From Isoetes taiwanensis (taxonomy: Eukaryota; Streptophyta; Lycopodiopsida; Isoetales; Isoetaceae), in NCBI GenBank assembly GCA_021234155.1, contig JAJEKV010000030.1, forward strand, positions 14,562,003-14,626,002: a stretch of DNA of 64,000 nucleotides, in the 5' to 3' direction. A model generated the notes under the pieces. It did no database searches, was not told the origin of the DNA, and was given only the letters and a program-made list of their open reading frames with translations. Positions 10,896 through 23,308 of this stretch are shown piece by piece; the stretch's first letter is position 1, and each line of letters opens with the position of its first letter. The position numbers and the translations under genes were made by a program.

Positions 10896-12425
10896 TGGCG
10901 GCCCAGCTCATATCACGATGCCGTCATTATACAAACTGGAGATCATCCCTCAAACCAACATCGCTTTCGTCTTGACGTGAGGCCGTCCACCTAACATCGG
11001 GCTCTTGATGGTGGCCAAGAACCCGGCCGAGGGAAGAATGGGCGTGTCATTCATCTGTCTCCCTCGGGATCGATCTAATCTGGGGAAGCGTAAAACACAT
11101 GAGCACATGACACAAATCAATAATAACATACCCACCCGAAGGGTGGTCCACCATATCCACGTAGAGTTGCAACAACACATCGATTACATCAATATAGCAG
11201 GGGAAATTCTACCCGGGCTCGGACTCATGGGGAAAAGACCCGACGGCAGGCTCCCGGATAGCAATGCGGGGTAATTCATGGCATATGGATTTACCGGGCA
11301 TAGGGAACATGGCCGTTGGGTAGTCCCTCCATCCGCCCCGTGTATTGCATACTTTGCGGATAGGTTGAAAAGTATTGGAACGACCGACGCCTGCGGGTTC
11401 ATAGCCGGCGGGGCTACTCTTGGGTTGCATCTCCCCGGCTCGATGATGAGAAGGAGATCACTCCCCTCGGAAGGTTCATGTCAATCCCCGAGGCGAGGCT
11501 AGAGAGCTACCGCTCATGCCGACTTGAACCCCTAGGAGGCGACGCATCACCCAAGGAGTCGAGCCCATACCCTGCCCGCCGCAGGTGCGGGGTAATAGGC
11601 CTAGCTCACAATGTTCCCCGGCGTCACTCACGCGGAGGAGAAATCCAAGCTGATCCCGGACAAAGCCCTTCCGTGTCGGCCGGTCTAGCTCCGCCACAAA
11701 GCGGCCAGGGGGCTCTTATGCCTGGCTTGTAATGTGGGATTAATGGGCTAAAACTGGATTATTACAACTACTTGGGCTCGGGTCTCTACCCCCTTCCCAA
11801 TAGACAAAGAGTGGGGCATAGAATGACAAAGCATCATCTGGCGGAACTGAAATAATAGAATACACCTATTCTAATCTATCTAATCATAGTTAGGTTCCTT
11901 TGTTAGTGTCTATCATTATTAGGCTGTAGGGGTGCTATAGCTAAGAATGAATCTGAATCCTATAGAATGAGCTGAAAACTCGGATCTAACTATCGGATCA
12001 ACTACTAACCAGCTTCTTGGCTGGCTCCCACTCCTCGAGAAGGCATCCATCCGCCGGGTTCGAGGCTGCTGGTCTTGGATCGAGAGCCGCAACCTGGGAA
12101 TTCGGTTTCTCTAGCTCTTGTTGGTGAAAACGTCCAATGCGCCCAATCCGACCTATAGGGCCTGGAAATCGAAAGGGTTTCCCTTTTAGGGTTTATGTCC
12201 CTTTATCACCACGAATTTAGGGCTGGTCCCTTTTGGTCAATGGGCTATTGCCACATGGCAAAAGATATTATATTCACATGTGGTCTTAACATGTGCAATA
12301 TAATGGTTCACGGGGTCGCACCCTAGGGTACTTCCCCTTTGGTCATACATGTCGTTTGAGTCATGTACTAGTGGCATTCGATATAATATACGTATTCATA
12401 TCGTATATTATTCTGGAACGTCACA
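10896..12425 (-). repeat. Gypsy A 3' LTR (left copy)
   Basis: On the minus strand it starts TGTGACGTTCC right after a purine tract and ends ...GGGCCGCCA. It aligns along its whole length with 28355-29926, with many small indels and substitutions concentrated at CG-rich places. Confidence 0.85.
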
Positions 12426-12438
12426 TTCTCCCCACCTT
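12426..12438 (-). other. Gypsy A polypurine tract
   Basis: The minus strand reads AAGGTGGGGAGAA immediately before the TGTGACG start of the 3' LTR. This is where plus-strand priming occurs in LTR retroelements. Confidence 0.75.
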
Positions 12439-13089
12439 GGATTGATGCTGTCCGCAGCATCACGAGTCTCCCCACCTTTGACAATAACCTGCATCAAGAA
12501 CCTTTGATTGTACATGTAATTAACACAAGTATTTTAAGATAATACTTAAAAGTTATAATTGAAATGTTTATAATCACCACGTGGTAAGGCATTTAATTTA
12601 TGCCTTACTTCAATCATCAATTATAATATCAAGATTAATCATGACAAAATTGTTCTTAAGGTTCTCGTCTCGTTGTAGCTATATATGCCACCAGTTCTTG
12701 TAGTGCAACCTCCCGCCGGTTCGTCGTTCTATTGGCCTGCAGGTTCAACACTACCTTAGTACATGATTACTTATTATAAGGGTTGGTTGTTAGGGAACCA
12801 CCCCTTAGCACAATTGTATGAATGCATGGCATATCTCCCGGCGTAGGAAGATTATGCTTCTCCCATCCTGGCCGTGGAGACAGCGCCCTATCATGTCTAG
12901 GATGCCACTCATGCCTACACCTTTAGTTGCTTTTTGCGTGAAGGTTGGTATCCTCCCCGTAATTGAGCATGAAGGATCCTTCCCGTGATAAGCATTGACT
13001 ACAGGTGCTTCCCTATCATGCATCTGAATGACCTCTTTTCTCTCAAGCTGACTACTTCCGTGGCATCGGAAGTAGACTCCTATGTTACC
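12439..13089 (-). other. Gypsy A 3' untranslated region
   Basis: About 650 bp between the end of the integrase/chromodomain frame and the polypurine tract. No ORF or repeat of note is seen. Confidence 0.5.
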
Positions 13090-13650
13090 TCACTCACCCA
13101 TCGGTTCGGAGTCGACCACTTCGGTGACGAGCTGACCCTTGCATTGCTCCATGAATTGTGGGTACTGCTTCTCAAGATCTGATTGTAGTACCCACGTAGC
13201 GTCCTCCACTGGTAAGTGTGTCCATTTCACAAGGTACTGGAGAAATTGAGATCTTCTCGTCTTCTTATAGGATCGGTCGAGAAGAACCTCAGGAACAATC
13301 TCAAGCTGATCGTCCGTTAATTCCAGTAGACTTGGTGTCTCCAATACTTCCTCTGGATTAGGAGTGTGTTTCTTTAGGAGACTTACGTGAAAGACTCTAT
13401 GGATCTTCAGGTGTGCTGGTAAGTCTAATTTGTAGGCTTGGTTGCCCACTCTTTTGACAATTTTGAATGGACCAGCCCACCTTGGAGCAAGATTCTTGCA
13501 ATTGCCGATGCGGAGCTTTGCTTGTTTGACTTTTATCTTCAGCCAAACATTGTCCCCTACTTTGAACTCCCTTACTGTTCGGTGCCGATCAGCTATACTC
13601 TTTTGCCGGCTTCTTGCTGCTAAGAGGTATCCTCGCACCTCCTGAACCAA
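13090..13650 (-). CDS. Gypsy A integrase C-terminus with chromodomain
   Basis: The frame of 186 residues starts in the last part of the integrase (ADRHRTVREFKVGDNVWLK). It continues through the GPFKIVKRVGNQAYKLDLP and HRVFHVSLLK blocks typical of plant chromoviruses. The last ~60 residues (about 115-175: PEVLLDRSYKK...QFLQYLVKWTHLPVEDATWV) match a chromodomain, with the conserved YLVKW and the later W. In chromoviruses this domain is thought to direct integration to chromatin carrying H3 methylation. It is the 3'-most coding part of Gypsy A. Upstream integrase sequence continues in broken frames. Confidence 0.9.
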   Translation of the reverse strand: MVQEVRGYLLAARSRQKSIADRHRTVREFKVGDNVWLKIKVKQAKLRIGNCKNLAPRWAGPFKIVKRVGNQAYKLDLPAHLKIHRVFHVSLLKKHTPNPEEVLETPSLLELTDDQLEIVPEVLLDRSYKKTRRSQFLQYLVKWTHLPVEDATWVLQSDLEKQYPQFMEQCKGQLVTEVVDSEPMGE

Positions 13651-14418
13651 CTGTTACATCTCGGCTAACATCTGCTGGGATACTTCTACCTTGGATACAG
13701 GGTTGTGCCAAGTGTCTGGTGTCAAGCACTGATAGCCGTAGTTGATCATGAACGGTGACATTTGGGATGATTCCTGCTTGGTGCTATTGTATGCAAACTC
13801 AACCAAGTAGATGTAGTCATCCCACTTTGATTGCTTGTTCTAGACATAATTTACGCAGAACATATCCTCAAGTATCCGAAGGCGCTCGCTCGCCCATCAA
13901 TGCGAGGGTGATAAGCCGTGCTTTCGTCGATAATTTCGTTCGATGGTCTTTGAAGATCACGCCAGAATGCACTCATGAACTTGAATCGGTCGAGGAGATT
14001 ATTTCTCTTGGCATGCCATGGAGTCTAAAATCTCGCCCGTGAATAACGGTAGTGTCCGCGTGTGATTGCTCCTACAAGGCACAAAGTCGCCGGTACCGAC
14101 AATTTATCGCCATTCTGACCATTAAAGCGTCTTTGCCTTATGGTTCTAGGGAATACATAATGAAGTCCATGCTGATTATCTCCCACTTGGAGTTTGGTGC
14201 GGCAATGGCTCTAATGCTCACGGAATTCGTAGTTGCTCGCCTTTGGTTCGGCTGTGACATAGGCGACACTTTCAGCGTATATATCTTGCTATCGCTTCTT
14301 CATGCACGGCCAATGGTAACTACTTCTTATCTTGAAGTCGTTTTTTGGTAAAACTGCATGGCCGGCTATTGGGCTGTTATTGGGTGTCATGGAGAATCAA
14401 CAACCACGACTCAGATGA
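13651..14418 (-). pseudogene. Gypsy A integrase core (broken)
   Basis: Minus-strand translation gives integrase pieces in more than one frame, including a segment like SKWDDYIYLVEFAYN followed by a PF...YGYQ stretch, typical of the end of the gypsy integrase catalytic core. Several stops and shifts interrupt it. The zinc-binding region and first Asp are poorly preserved. Confidence 0.65.
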
Positions 14419-14830
14419 TTAGGGGACACACAACTTATTTTTATGGTACAAGAGATTTCCCTCCTTCTTAAAATGTTTGAAGTTTCTCTCTCTTTGTCGT
14501 TCGGCCTCTTTAGAAAGGCTTGCCCACACTTCACGAAAGTCCTTGTCCGTTGGCAGCGTTTCTTCTATTTTTCTTGCCAAACTCTTGGTGAGTGTTGATA
14601 TGGCATTACAATGCACTCTTGTAGTTAAGGGATGTCTTGACATAGCATCCGCAACTACATTGAGTTTCCCTAGCTTGTACACAATCTCGAAGTCGTACTC
14701 TTCCATGAACTCCATCCATCTTCTTTGCCTCAAATTCAACAATGGTTGCGTGAAGATGCGTGAACTCTCGGTGGTCGGTATCTATTGGAACTTCCTCCCC
14801 AATAGATAGTGTCTCCAGATCTTTAAAGCT
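14419..14830 (-). pseudogene. Gypsy A RNase H
   Basis: The minus strand encodes [20 protein letters not shown] followed by [10 protein letters not shown], the end of the gypsy RNase H domain, and then a linker into integrase. Upstream parts of RNase H are present but frameshifted. Confidence 0.8.
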
Positions 14831-16192
14831 CTTACCACCGCCAATAGCTCCCGATCATGTGTCGGTGTAGCGAGTTTTACAGCGTCGTTCATCTTAGGTG
14901 AATGTTATGCTACGACTCTTTCTTCTTGCATTAGGACTGCTCCCGTCGCCAATCTTGCTAGCATCCGGTTGCCACTAAGCTTGTCCTTATGCGGATCGGC
15001 AATGTTAAAAGCGCGGTTGTTAAGGCTTCTTTCAACTTCTCAAATCTGCTTGAGCCTTCTTTTGCCAATGTGCGCCCAGTCTTTTATCTTTTTACGCCTT
15101 GGTGAGATCCGGTCAAAGGTGCCGCTATCTTAGCAAAGTTCTTGACAAACTTTACGTAATAGCTTGCTAAGCCTAAAAAGCTTCTCACCTCGTGTGTATG
15201 TTCTTTGGTGCCGGCCATTCAATCCTGCTTTGGATCTTTCTTGGGATCGGTGGGGATGCCGTCTGGCGATATGACATGCCCCAAGTATTCCACTCTTTTT
15301 GGCGAAGTGATATTTCGACAACCCGGCGTAAAAAGCTGGTGTCTTCTCGGCTTCTCAATTTACCCTTCTCAAATGTTGAATATGCTCCTCTAGGGACTTG
15401 CTATACACCAAAATGTCGTCGAGAAGAACGCGATAACAAATGTGTCCAAGGAATTCCCGAAAGATATCGTTCATGAGTCTCATGAGCGTTCTTTCGGGCA
15501 TTAGATAGGCCAAATGGCATCTTTGTGAATTCATAGTGGCCATATCTTGTTGAAGCGCCGTTTTTGTGGATATCTTCCTCCTTGATTCTGATTTGATGAT
15601 ATCCGGACCTTAAGTCTATTTTGGGAAGACTACGGCACCTTATGGCGATCCATCGGGTCATCCGCTCTTGGTAAGGCATACTTGTTCTTGATGGTGTGTT
15701 TGTTTGGTGACGGTAGTCAATACACATCCTCAAGCTTCCATCCTTCTTCTTTGGCCGAATAAGATGGGGCTCGAACGGAGAGACACTAGGCCTTATGAAC
15801 CCTAGGTCTAATAGCTCTTGCAATTGCTTCTTCAATTCTGATAGTTCGTGAGCCGTCATTCTATACGGTGCCTTACTTGTGGGCTTGGTGCCTGGTTCGA
15901 GTGCAATCTCACACTCCACTCCTCTATATGGTGGGAGTTCCTTGATTTCATCGGGAAACAAGTCATGGAACTCCTTTATTAGCTTAGCTATCTGCTTGGG
16001 TAGCTTGCTCACTGATTTATCTTCTTTATCCTCTGGTGCCTCTTCTTCGGCAAGTTCTAATTTGAAGATGTATGCAACTTGTTCCCTTTTGATGCATCTA
16101 AGTAACTTCTTACTTGACAAGCATTGCATTATAGGTGTTACTTCCTTACCTGCGATCTCTATAATTTTCCCGTTGGGCGCCGTTAGCTTCAC
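14831..16192 (-). pseudogene. Gypsy A reverse transcriptase (frameshifted)
   Basis: The frame at 16192-15401 carries YRMTAHELSELKKQL, LLDLGFIRPSVSP, PKKKDGSLRMCIDYR, KIDLRSGYHQIRI and KMPFGLSNA, the ordered blocks of a gypsy RT. The catalytic block appears in an overlapping frame (about 15410-15425) as VLLDDILVYSKS. It is LLDD rather than the usual F/Y-x-DD, but both Asp residues remain. The switch of frame shows at least one indel. The region before 15100 continues toward RNase H in decayed form. Confidence 0.85.
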
Positions 16193-16480
16193 CTTTCGCC
16201 GGGTGGAGGTATTCCATACCTATGATGAGGTCATATTTTTCGATGTTCATGATCTCTGCTCCCATTCCAATGTTGATGCCAGGTAAGTCAATATTGAAAT
16301 TCACCCTCTTGCCGGCCGTGTGTCGGATAGCTCCGCTAGCTAATACTACTGGTCTGGGCTTAGACTTTACTGTTTTCAACTTTAACATTTCGGCCATCCT
16401 TGGTGATGCAAAATTGTGGGAACTTCCACAGTCTATGAGGACTATGAGAGATTTGGCGGCTATCTTACCAATGGTGGATA
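16146..16480 (-). pseudogene. Gypsy A retropepsin-like protease
   Basis: The minus strand encodes LIDCGSSHNFASPRMAEML followed by a conserved YDLIIGMEYL near the end. The usual active-site triplet D-S/T-G appears as D-C-G. This matches the RVP_2 type of gypsy protease. Sequence just upstream (toward 16700) retains part of a zinc knuckle (CFRC) in a broken frame. Confidence 0.75.
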
Positions 16481-16699
16481 TTACCCAGGTACTGGCGGCT
16501 CTGCCGCTTTACGTATCTATGGCGGCAAAGATGTGACCTCACCATGGATAAAAAGTCAGCGTCCTTCGTCCTCCTCTTCTTCTGGCGGGGTACGCCCAGC
16601 CTCCCATCTCCGCAAAGTGATGCATTCACCGCGAGCGGGCGGTTATTGTGTTCTATGCCATTTGGAAGCACCGGAAGCACAACTACTTTTCTATGCATT

Positions 16700-17159
16700 C
16701 TTGCGGCTTTTCTTCGGAATGGAGTTAAAGAAGCTGCTTATTTGTCTTTAGTAGTTTGAGCCTCCCCTTGTCCTTTGTCCTTGAAGCTGACACCTTTTCT
16801 CAGGCTGCTTCCATTGATTTCCCGGTATGCGTCTTGGCGGGGTGTGGACTGGTTGCTCTCGGTTTTCGGCCTCCATACCCTTTTCCTTTGTCATACCACT
16901 GCTTGGGTTCACTTTTCTGGGGTCCCGTCCCTTGTAAGCTTATAGCCTTTGCCCGGCCTCGATCACCGAGCACGGGTTCGGGGGCCCCGACCAGCACGTA
17001 GATCCTCATTCAGGCCCTCCACATAGCCTTCCACTGCTCTTCTCTCACTGAGTTTCGGCACATAAAGCCTCAATCTCATGAATTCCTCCGTATATTTCTG
17101 TACGGATTTGTTCCTCTGTTGCAACCTGTGGAATGCTTGCATCTGATGGCACTTGTGCT
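16700..17159 (-). pseudogene. Gypsy A gag, 3' part
   Basis: The minus strand encodes the second half of a retrotransposon Gag (FHRLQQRNKSVQKYTEEFMR and LRLYVPKLSERRAVEGYVEG) up to the hAT insertion. The 8 bases at 17152-17159 (CTTGTGCT) are the left target duplication. With the insert and one duplication removed, the frame joins the N-terminal gag part at 23309 without a shift. Confidence 0.85.
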
Positions 17160-18528
17160 CATGGAATAATTTAAGGGCTAAACTTAGCTATTTGGCGATT
17201 TTTTAGCACATTTTCGAAAAAAATTGGCTAAAGTAAATGGAAAAAATTGGAAAAATAATTATAATTTTAGCTTAACTTTTTTCGGGACTGCACCAACCTT
17301 GGAGCTCTTTAGCCAAACGATAGAAGGTAAGAGAGTGAAATTTTGTATTGTTTAGCTAAACCATAGAAACTTTTAGAATGAATTTTGGGCTAGTTTAGCT
17401 AATATCGTTCTAGTTTGTAAGAAATATATAATTAGTAAGTTTAGTTTCTAGTATTATAAATTGATTTAGTCATAGATTTAGCTAGTTAGCATTATTTTAC
17501 AATGTTTCCACAAAGAAAATGACTAAAATAAGTGGGAACAATTGAAAATAATTATAGTAATTTGGCTTAATATTTTCCGTTGGCCACACCATCAGGGTTG
17601 CCCTTAAGGGGCGAATTTTAGCCCAATGGCTAAATTTCAAATATTTTAAAAAATACAATGCTAAAGATGAGTATGATACGAATGAATTACATTTTTCATT
17701 TTTAGCCAAATTTTCGACTATTCTGCCTCCCGCCTTTCTTCTATTCGCCGTGATTTCTGGGCTCCATTAAAGTGTTTCGCCAACCATTTTTCTCGGTTTC
17801 TTTATGAATTCGCCGCTTACCCCCCTCCTCTCCGATTAGGTAATCTCTTGGTACTAAAGCATTACATTTCTTGATTAGATTTCTTGATTAGATTTGTTGA
17901 AACGTCTACTAATGAAAGGGTTCTTTACAATTGTTGCAAATCGGGAATGCTTTTGAAAACTAAAGTCGGTGCATCTCATGCAAAAAACAGCTGAATGATA
18001 CTTCATCAGGGCTTCGATTAAATGATACGAATTTGAATCTAAGGTATGGAACAAGAAACGATATGCTCCATGCAGATGCTTTTAGACAGTCAGCTAATAT
18101 ACGTATTACCAATTCAAATTTTGGTCCTTCTACTTAGAAGGTCTTTCTTTGTGTTTTGTTCTTGTTCTTGGCTCATAATTATAGGATCTAAATCTAAATA
18201 AAGTGACTTTGAAATTACATTTGTAATTTGTTTTGTGAGTGCGACCGCAAATCTGATTCCATGGGCAGATTGGTATGGATATTTAAATTGGGAAACAAGT
18301 CAGGTTATTTAATTAGAATTTTCATGCTGAGTAGAACTTTCTTTGGTAATGGACATAGATCATATTGTTCATTAAGTGCTTTAGTTTGATAGGTGAAACC
18401 GGGATGTCAAGCTCTTCTTGCCATGACGATTAGCAATTATGCAAAATCTCTTTATGCTTTGGCCTTTTTCTGCAACATTTTGTGCTAATTTTTGTTCTTT
18501 ATGTGTTGCAGGCTTTTAACTATCTAAA

Positions 18529-21500
18529 ATGTCTAGCAAGAGCATTACGTCATTCTTTCGGACATGCAATAAGGATTCAATGACTTGTAGCGGCCGGTGT
18601 CGGGGAAGCTCTTCTTGCAACAAGCGTCAAAAGAAACTCCTAGTATACATGTGGAGCTCTCGCCAAGCATTGTGATTGTAGGCGAATGTGAGGATGAAGA
18701 AACCAGAATTGGAGGTTCAAAAAAAGAGGCGACAAACTCTAGTTCTAGAGTTGTTAAATTGGTGCAAATGGTCTTGAGGACAATGTTATAGAAAATGGCA
18801 AAAGGGAAAAGCGGAAAAGGAAATCCAGTCAATGGACTCAGGGTAGAGATTTCCAAGAAGATTGGGGAAGGAGATTCCCATGCATAGTGCCCATAATTGA
18901 GGAAGACGAGTTTGGATTTCCTAGAGCAAGTAGAGCATGTTGTGATGCATGTTCATGGAAACAAGGAAATAATGTTGACATGCGGTTGAAGTTGGACCAC
19001 GATAGAGAAGCTTATTTGGTAAAACATATGTTAAGGTGATGGAGGGTGGAAAGGAGGTACGCACAGTGACATGGAAAACAAAGAATGATTGTAGGCATTT
19101 GCAATATGTTGACGAATATAAGGAGTACTTAGCAAAGAAAGAATTACCTATTGTCAAACCAATTAAAGACTTGCTTGAAAAGGTTGTTTATAAAAACGCA
19201 AGCAAAATTGGTGGTTACATAAGCGGTGTTCCACATATTAAGGAAAGGAAGACCCATGACTGATTATCCCAAGGAAAAAAAAAATTGGAAATGCAATGCA
19301 ATCAGAACTTCCCCATTGTCATTGGTCTAAGCAAAGTGGTTGGGAGTTTGCAAAATGTATTGATGAAGTACTCCAAAGACGATTTGCAAGAAGATTTGCG
19401 TGCTTGTGAATATTTTGCCATCTCATTGGATGAGGCTGACGACGACAAGGATAATTCTTCGTGGTTATGCATGGCGGTTTACTATGTGACCCACTTTGTG
19501 AGGCGATGCATCTTACGTAAGGATCACACGCTTGCAAAAAATACGGCCCCGAAGAGAACATATTATGCCCTTGTTGAAGAGAGCTTGAAGAAAACTTTGG
19601 GGCTCTCGGCAATTGATATTGCAAGAAAGCTGGTTTGCATTGGCTTGGACGGTTGCTCTGTGATGCAGGGATGTCGTAATGGGCTGAGCATTAGGATCCA
19701 AAGCGCACTGGCCTGCACGCTTTGGGTGTGCATTGCATGGCTCATAGAATGAATCTTGCTTACAAGATTGTTGATAATTTTGACCCGGTGTTGGGAAGAT
19801 CGAAGGCTTGATAAAGGACATTTATAATTTCTTCTGCCGAAGTTCAAAAAGGTATGTCTCATGCTGCCCACATCTTATTGTATCATGCTTAAAATTTCTT
19901 GCTTGTGTGTGAATATAGAGAATATAGATTCGTGTACATTTTGCGCCCAAAGTGATAGGGGGCTAATCATTGTTTGGATTACGGATACTTGGATGTTTTT
20001 GTATGTCCTTAGTGCATTAACTATCTTTAAACTTGACATGGCATGTCTTTGCATGTGATGGATAAGTTAGAAACGGGTAATAAATGTATGCGGGGATAAG
20101 TCGGTAGACAATCTAATCCCTCTCACTCTTATTGTATCATGCTTATACATTCCTGCTTTGGTGTCTCCCTGTTTTCAGATTTCGCAAGTTCAAAAAGATG
20201 GCAGCGGGTTTGACTAAGGGTAATAAATTGTTAAAACTTTTGTTAGCCGCGAGATGGATATCGCTTTTATAAACCAGCGCGGCGTTTATTTTTTGGAATA
20301 TCCTTCATTAGTAGGATTAATGGACAAGCTATCGTCAAAAGCGGTCAAGATTAGGAAAAAAAGCCGATACTATTACTTGCTCAGCTCACAGATATTGAAA
20401 CCTTGTTAACTTTAGCAGGTATGGGCAATTGCTGCTAATTCTGCCATATTTAGTCTCACCTGATCTGTTTTGTAGTGCCTTGTTAGTTCCAAATTATAAT
20501 TTTCATATTATTTTGGATGTTTAAGTTCTGAATTCTTGTGCAGGCATGCTGCCTATGCTAAAAGAGATGAACTTCTTGATAAAGCTTGCTCAAAAATGCA
20601 CTATGTACATTCCAGAATATGTATGGGCTAGGCGGATGGCATGCAATTTATTGGATTTCATGTACCCTATTAATGGCCCATATGATAAAGAGAAGTTTAT
20701 ATTATGGAATAACTTACTCGCTGTGGATGGGGATAAAAGCATTCTAAAGTTTGCTGCCAATGACACTTTGTACATGAAGGTCCACTCTCATTTAGTGCAG
20801 GTGATAATCTATGCTTTCAAGTTATTTCTAAAATCTTCTACATCTAATAATGGAATTTGCAGATGTATGCACCAAAGAAACGAATTCGAGGACGTCTCTT
20901 ACGACGTGCTCCAGTAACCAAAGAAACATTTGCTAAAATCATTAATTCTGTACGAAAAAATCTTCATGATATGGCAGGTGTTGTGGCCAAAGAAATACGT
21001 GAACGTTTTCCAAGAGACGAGCTGCTAGATGCAATGTCTATTGTGTATCCTCGGGTTCACGGATCACGCATGACGAACACCATAAGCATTTAAAGCAGAT
21101 TGACTTCAAGAGCAAGCTTCGCACTCTTAAAGAACATTTCTGCAAGACTGTTACTATAGGATCAGAAACATTGTGCAACATCATAGATGGGAATGCATTG
21201 TTGGAACAATCACAATGCTTCGGGGAAACAATGTGGGCTCAATGTGTAGAGCTAGAGAAGCCTAAAGAGTTTGGTTCAGTAACTAGACTTTGGATGTTCT
21301 TGAGTAATAGCCAGTTTCTTCAAGACCGAATGCCAGAGTATTTCAGGCTTGTCCGTTTATGTCAGACCATGATTCTAGGCTCAGTAGAGGATGAACGAGC
21401 ATTTAGCACCATGAATTATCTAAAGAATAAGGTCCGGAATAGGCTGGAGAATAATCTGGATATTGCTCTGCGATCATATACATGCAGGTATAGTCTAAAG

Positions 21501-21629
21501 AATTTTCCATTTGACAGGGCATTAGCTTTATGGGATTCAACTTCAAGGAGAGAGAGTCACGCACTTCCAGAGATGACAATAAGTTCAGAAGCTTTGAATT
21601 CTGAAGGTGGTTGGAGCGCATTGCTTTGA
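18529..21629 (+). pseudogene. hAT transposase, multi-exon or frameshifted
   Basis: Plus-strand pieces follow the usual order of a plant/animal ZBED-like hAT transposase. The N-terminal region has a Lys/Arg cluster near 18800. A segment at 19285-19752 carries FAISLDEADD and IGLDGCSVMQG. A frame-shifted block near 19725 encodes HCMAHRMNLAYKI. A helical region follows (20546-21090), and the C-terminal part (21171-21629) holds the hAT dimerisation motif LGSVEDERAFSTMNYLKNK. Gaps at about 19850-20170, 20430-20540 and 20800-20860 begin or end at GT/AG-like sites and may be introns. Several switches of frame without splice signals point to disabling indels. It is probably not functional as written. 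Confidence 0.8.
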
Positions 21630-23103
21630 TTGCACATGCAGTTTACATTTGCACATGTAAGTACTTTGTTTATGCCCTTGTTTATTTGTTGAAAAGGTTG
21701 TATTATTTTAGAGCATATCTAAAACATCTCCTGTTTGATGTCTATCAGGTATTACAAAATAGGTTTTAAGTTGTAGTTCAACAGGATCATTCTGTGGTTA
21801 GTGGAATCGTTCCATGGTTACCCATCTGATGTAAGAATAAGCTGAAGCATCATGACAATAAAGGCAAACTGTGGTGACTTAGCAAGCTTCTAGGAGGGCA
21901 TGCAAGACATGCTGCCAATCAAATACTGATTTTTAGATCTCCAAATGTTACAGTTCTGTTATGCAATAATTTTGCTGTTATTTGTTAGTGTGCTCTAGGA
22001 ATTAATCATTGCAGAGATTTTGCTGTTGAGCTCATATTATATAGATAATTTTGCTGTTGAGGACATGCAAGCAATGCTGTGTGCCACACTGATTTTTGAA
22101 ATTGAAGAAGGGTTTTGACAATAGTCCCTGTTATTAGTTAGACAGTTCTACGAATAGTTAGCGTTTAGAACAATAGTTATACAATAATAGTCCCTGTTAG
22201 CATTTAGTTAGCGACTACAGCATGTCTGATACATGCGAGATGGATATGTGGACACTATCTGAATTGGAGCTCCAACAACCAAGTACAGCATGTCTGATAC
22301 AGGTCGAAGTCCCTGAAATCCGGAGTGGCTTTGGAACGAATGTTGTGTCATGCTGTTATAACGTTTAAATCGGCTGCTACAGTGATTGAATCGATGCCGT
22401 GGGAACAGTGTTTTTCCCTAAGATTAAATCCGATGGTTGTTAGATGGTTTTAAGGATATTGCATCCGATTGTTTTGAAGGATGAAAACCGATGGTCTTAA
22501 GGATATCCCGATGGTTTTAAAAATACTTCTTCCTAAGATTTCATCCAATGGTTATAAGGATATTTCCTTTAGGACTAATTGAAATTGATTTCTTCTCATT
22601 CAATGATAACACGCCATTATTCGGACACCATAGTAAAAAAGGGCATATTTTTGCAAGCACGATGTATCTTAAACTGCCTATTTAAGCCCAAACTTGATTA
22701 AGCCAACAATATTCTAGTGAAATGTCCATGTTTATGATTTTACATGGTGTATTAACTACATAAATTGCTCACAATGTGCCCCAATTGCACTCAACTTTGT
22801 TTGGTAGCTCAAATGATTCGCATGTTCTTCCACTACCCCAAATAGAATCATTCGAAAATCCTAGTGTTTTCCATAATGCTTATCAGGTTGCCATAGAAGA
22901 GCATAATTGCCTAAGTAGGCACACTAGAAAATTTCGTTCTAGTACATCTTGAATTTTATTGAACTTTATGGCTAAACGTGTTTGGTCAAAATTCGCCAAT
23001 ATTTCTATAGCTAGTGTTGAAAATTGTGAAAAAATCGCCAACTTTGCTATTGCTAAAAAACTATTATTAGCCAACATTTCTAAATTACACATACACAAAT
23101 TTA
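21630..23103. other. hAT 3' non-coding region
   Basis: About 1.5 kb between the transposase stop and the right TIR. It is AT-rich with repeated short phrases (for example two forms of 'tacagcatgtctgatac' near 22217 and 22287). No gene is seen. Confidence 0.5.
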
Positions 23104-23308
23104 CCCTTAAGGGCAACCCTGCACACCATAGAAATTTTTGGGATGATGTTTGGGTTAGTTTAGCTAAATGCAAGAAAGTATGAGAGGAAAAATATGGAGA
23201 GTTTAGCTAAACCACAGAAAGTTTTGGGATTAATATCGAGCAAGTTTAGCCAAAGCCATTCTGGCTAATAAGAAATAGGCGATTAGTAATTTATTCCCTG
23301 CTTGTGCT

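Larger units (their letters stand above)
17593..23121 (+). mobile_element. Coding hAT transposon (5,529 bp)
   Basis: Terminal inverted repeats are CAGGGTTGCCCTTAAGGG at 17593-17610 and its exact complement at 23104-23121. The 8-bp target duplication CACACCAT occurs at 17585-17592 and 23122-23129. The interior encodes a hAT transposase on the plus strand. The 18-bp TIR is identical on both sides, so the ends look intact. The transposase frame is interrupted. Confidence 0.92.
17160..23300. mobile_element. Non-autonomous hAT element (604 bp without its own insert)
   Basis: The left end is CATGGAATAATTTA and the right end reads, as reverse complement, CAGGGAATAAATTA. The flanking 8-bp direct duplication is CTTGTGCT at 17152-17159 and 23301-23308. 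The element is rich in GGCTAAA/TTTAGCC subterminal motifs and has no coding capacity of its own. Taking out the inner hAT and one copy of its duplication leaves about 604 bp. Confidence 0.85.

Noticed and set aside
13755-14351. Plus-strand open frames over Gypsy A pol
   Set aside because: They lie antisense to recognisable integrase and have no motifs of their own.
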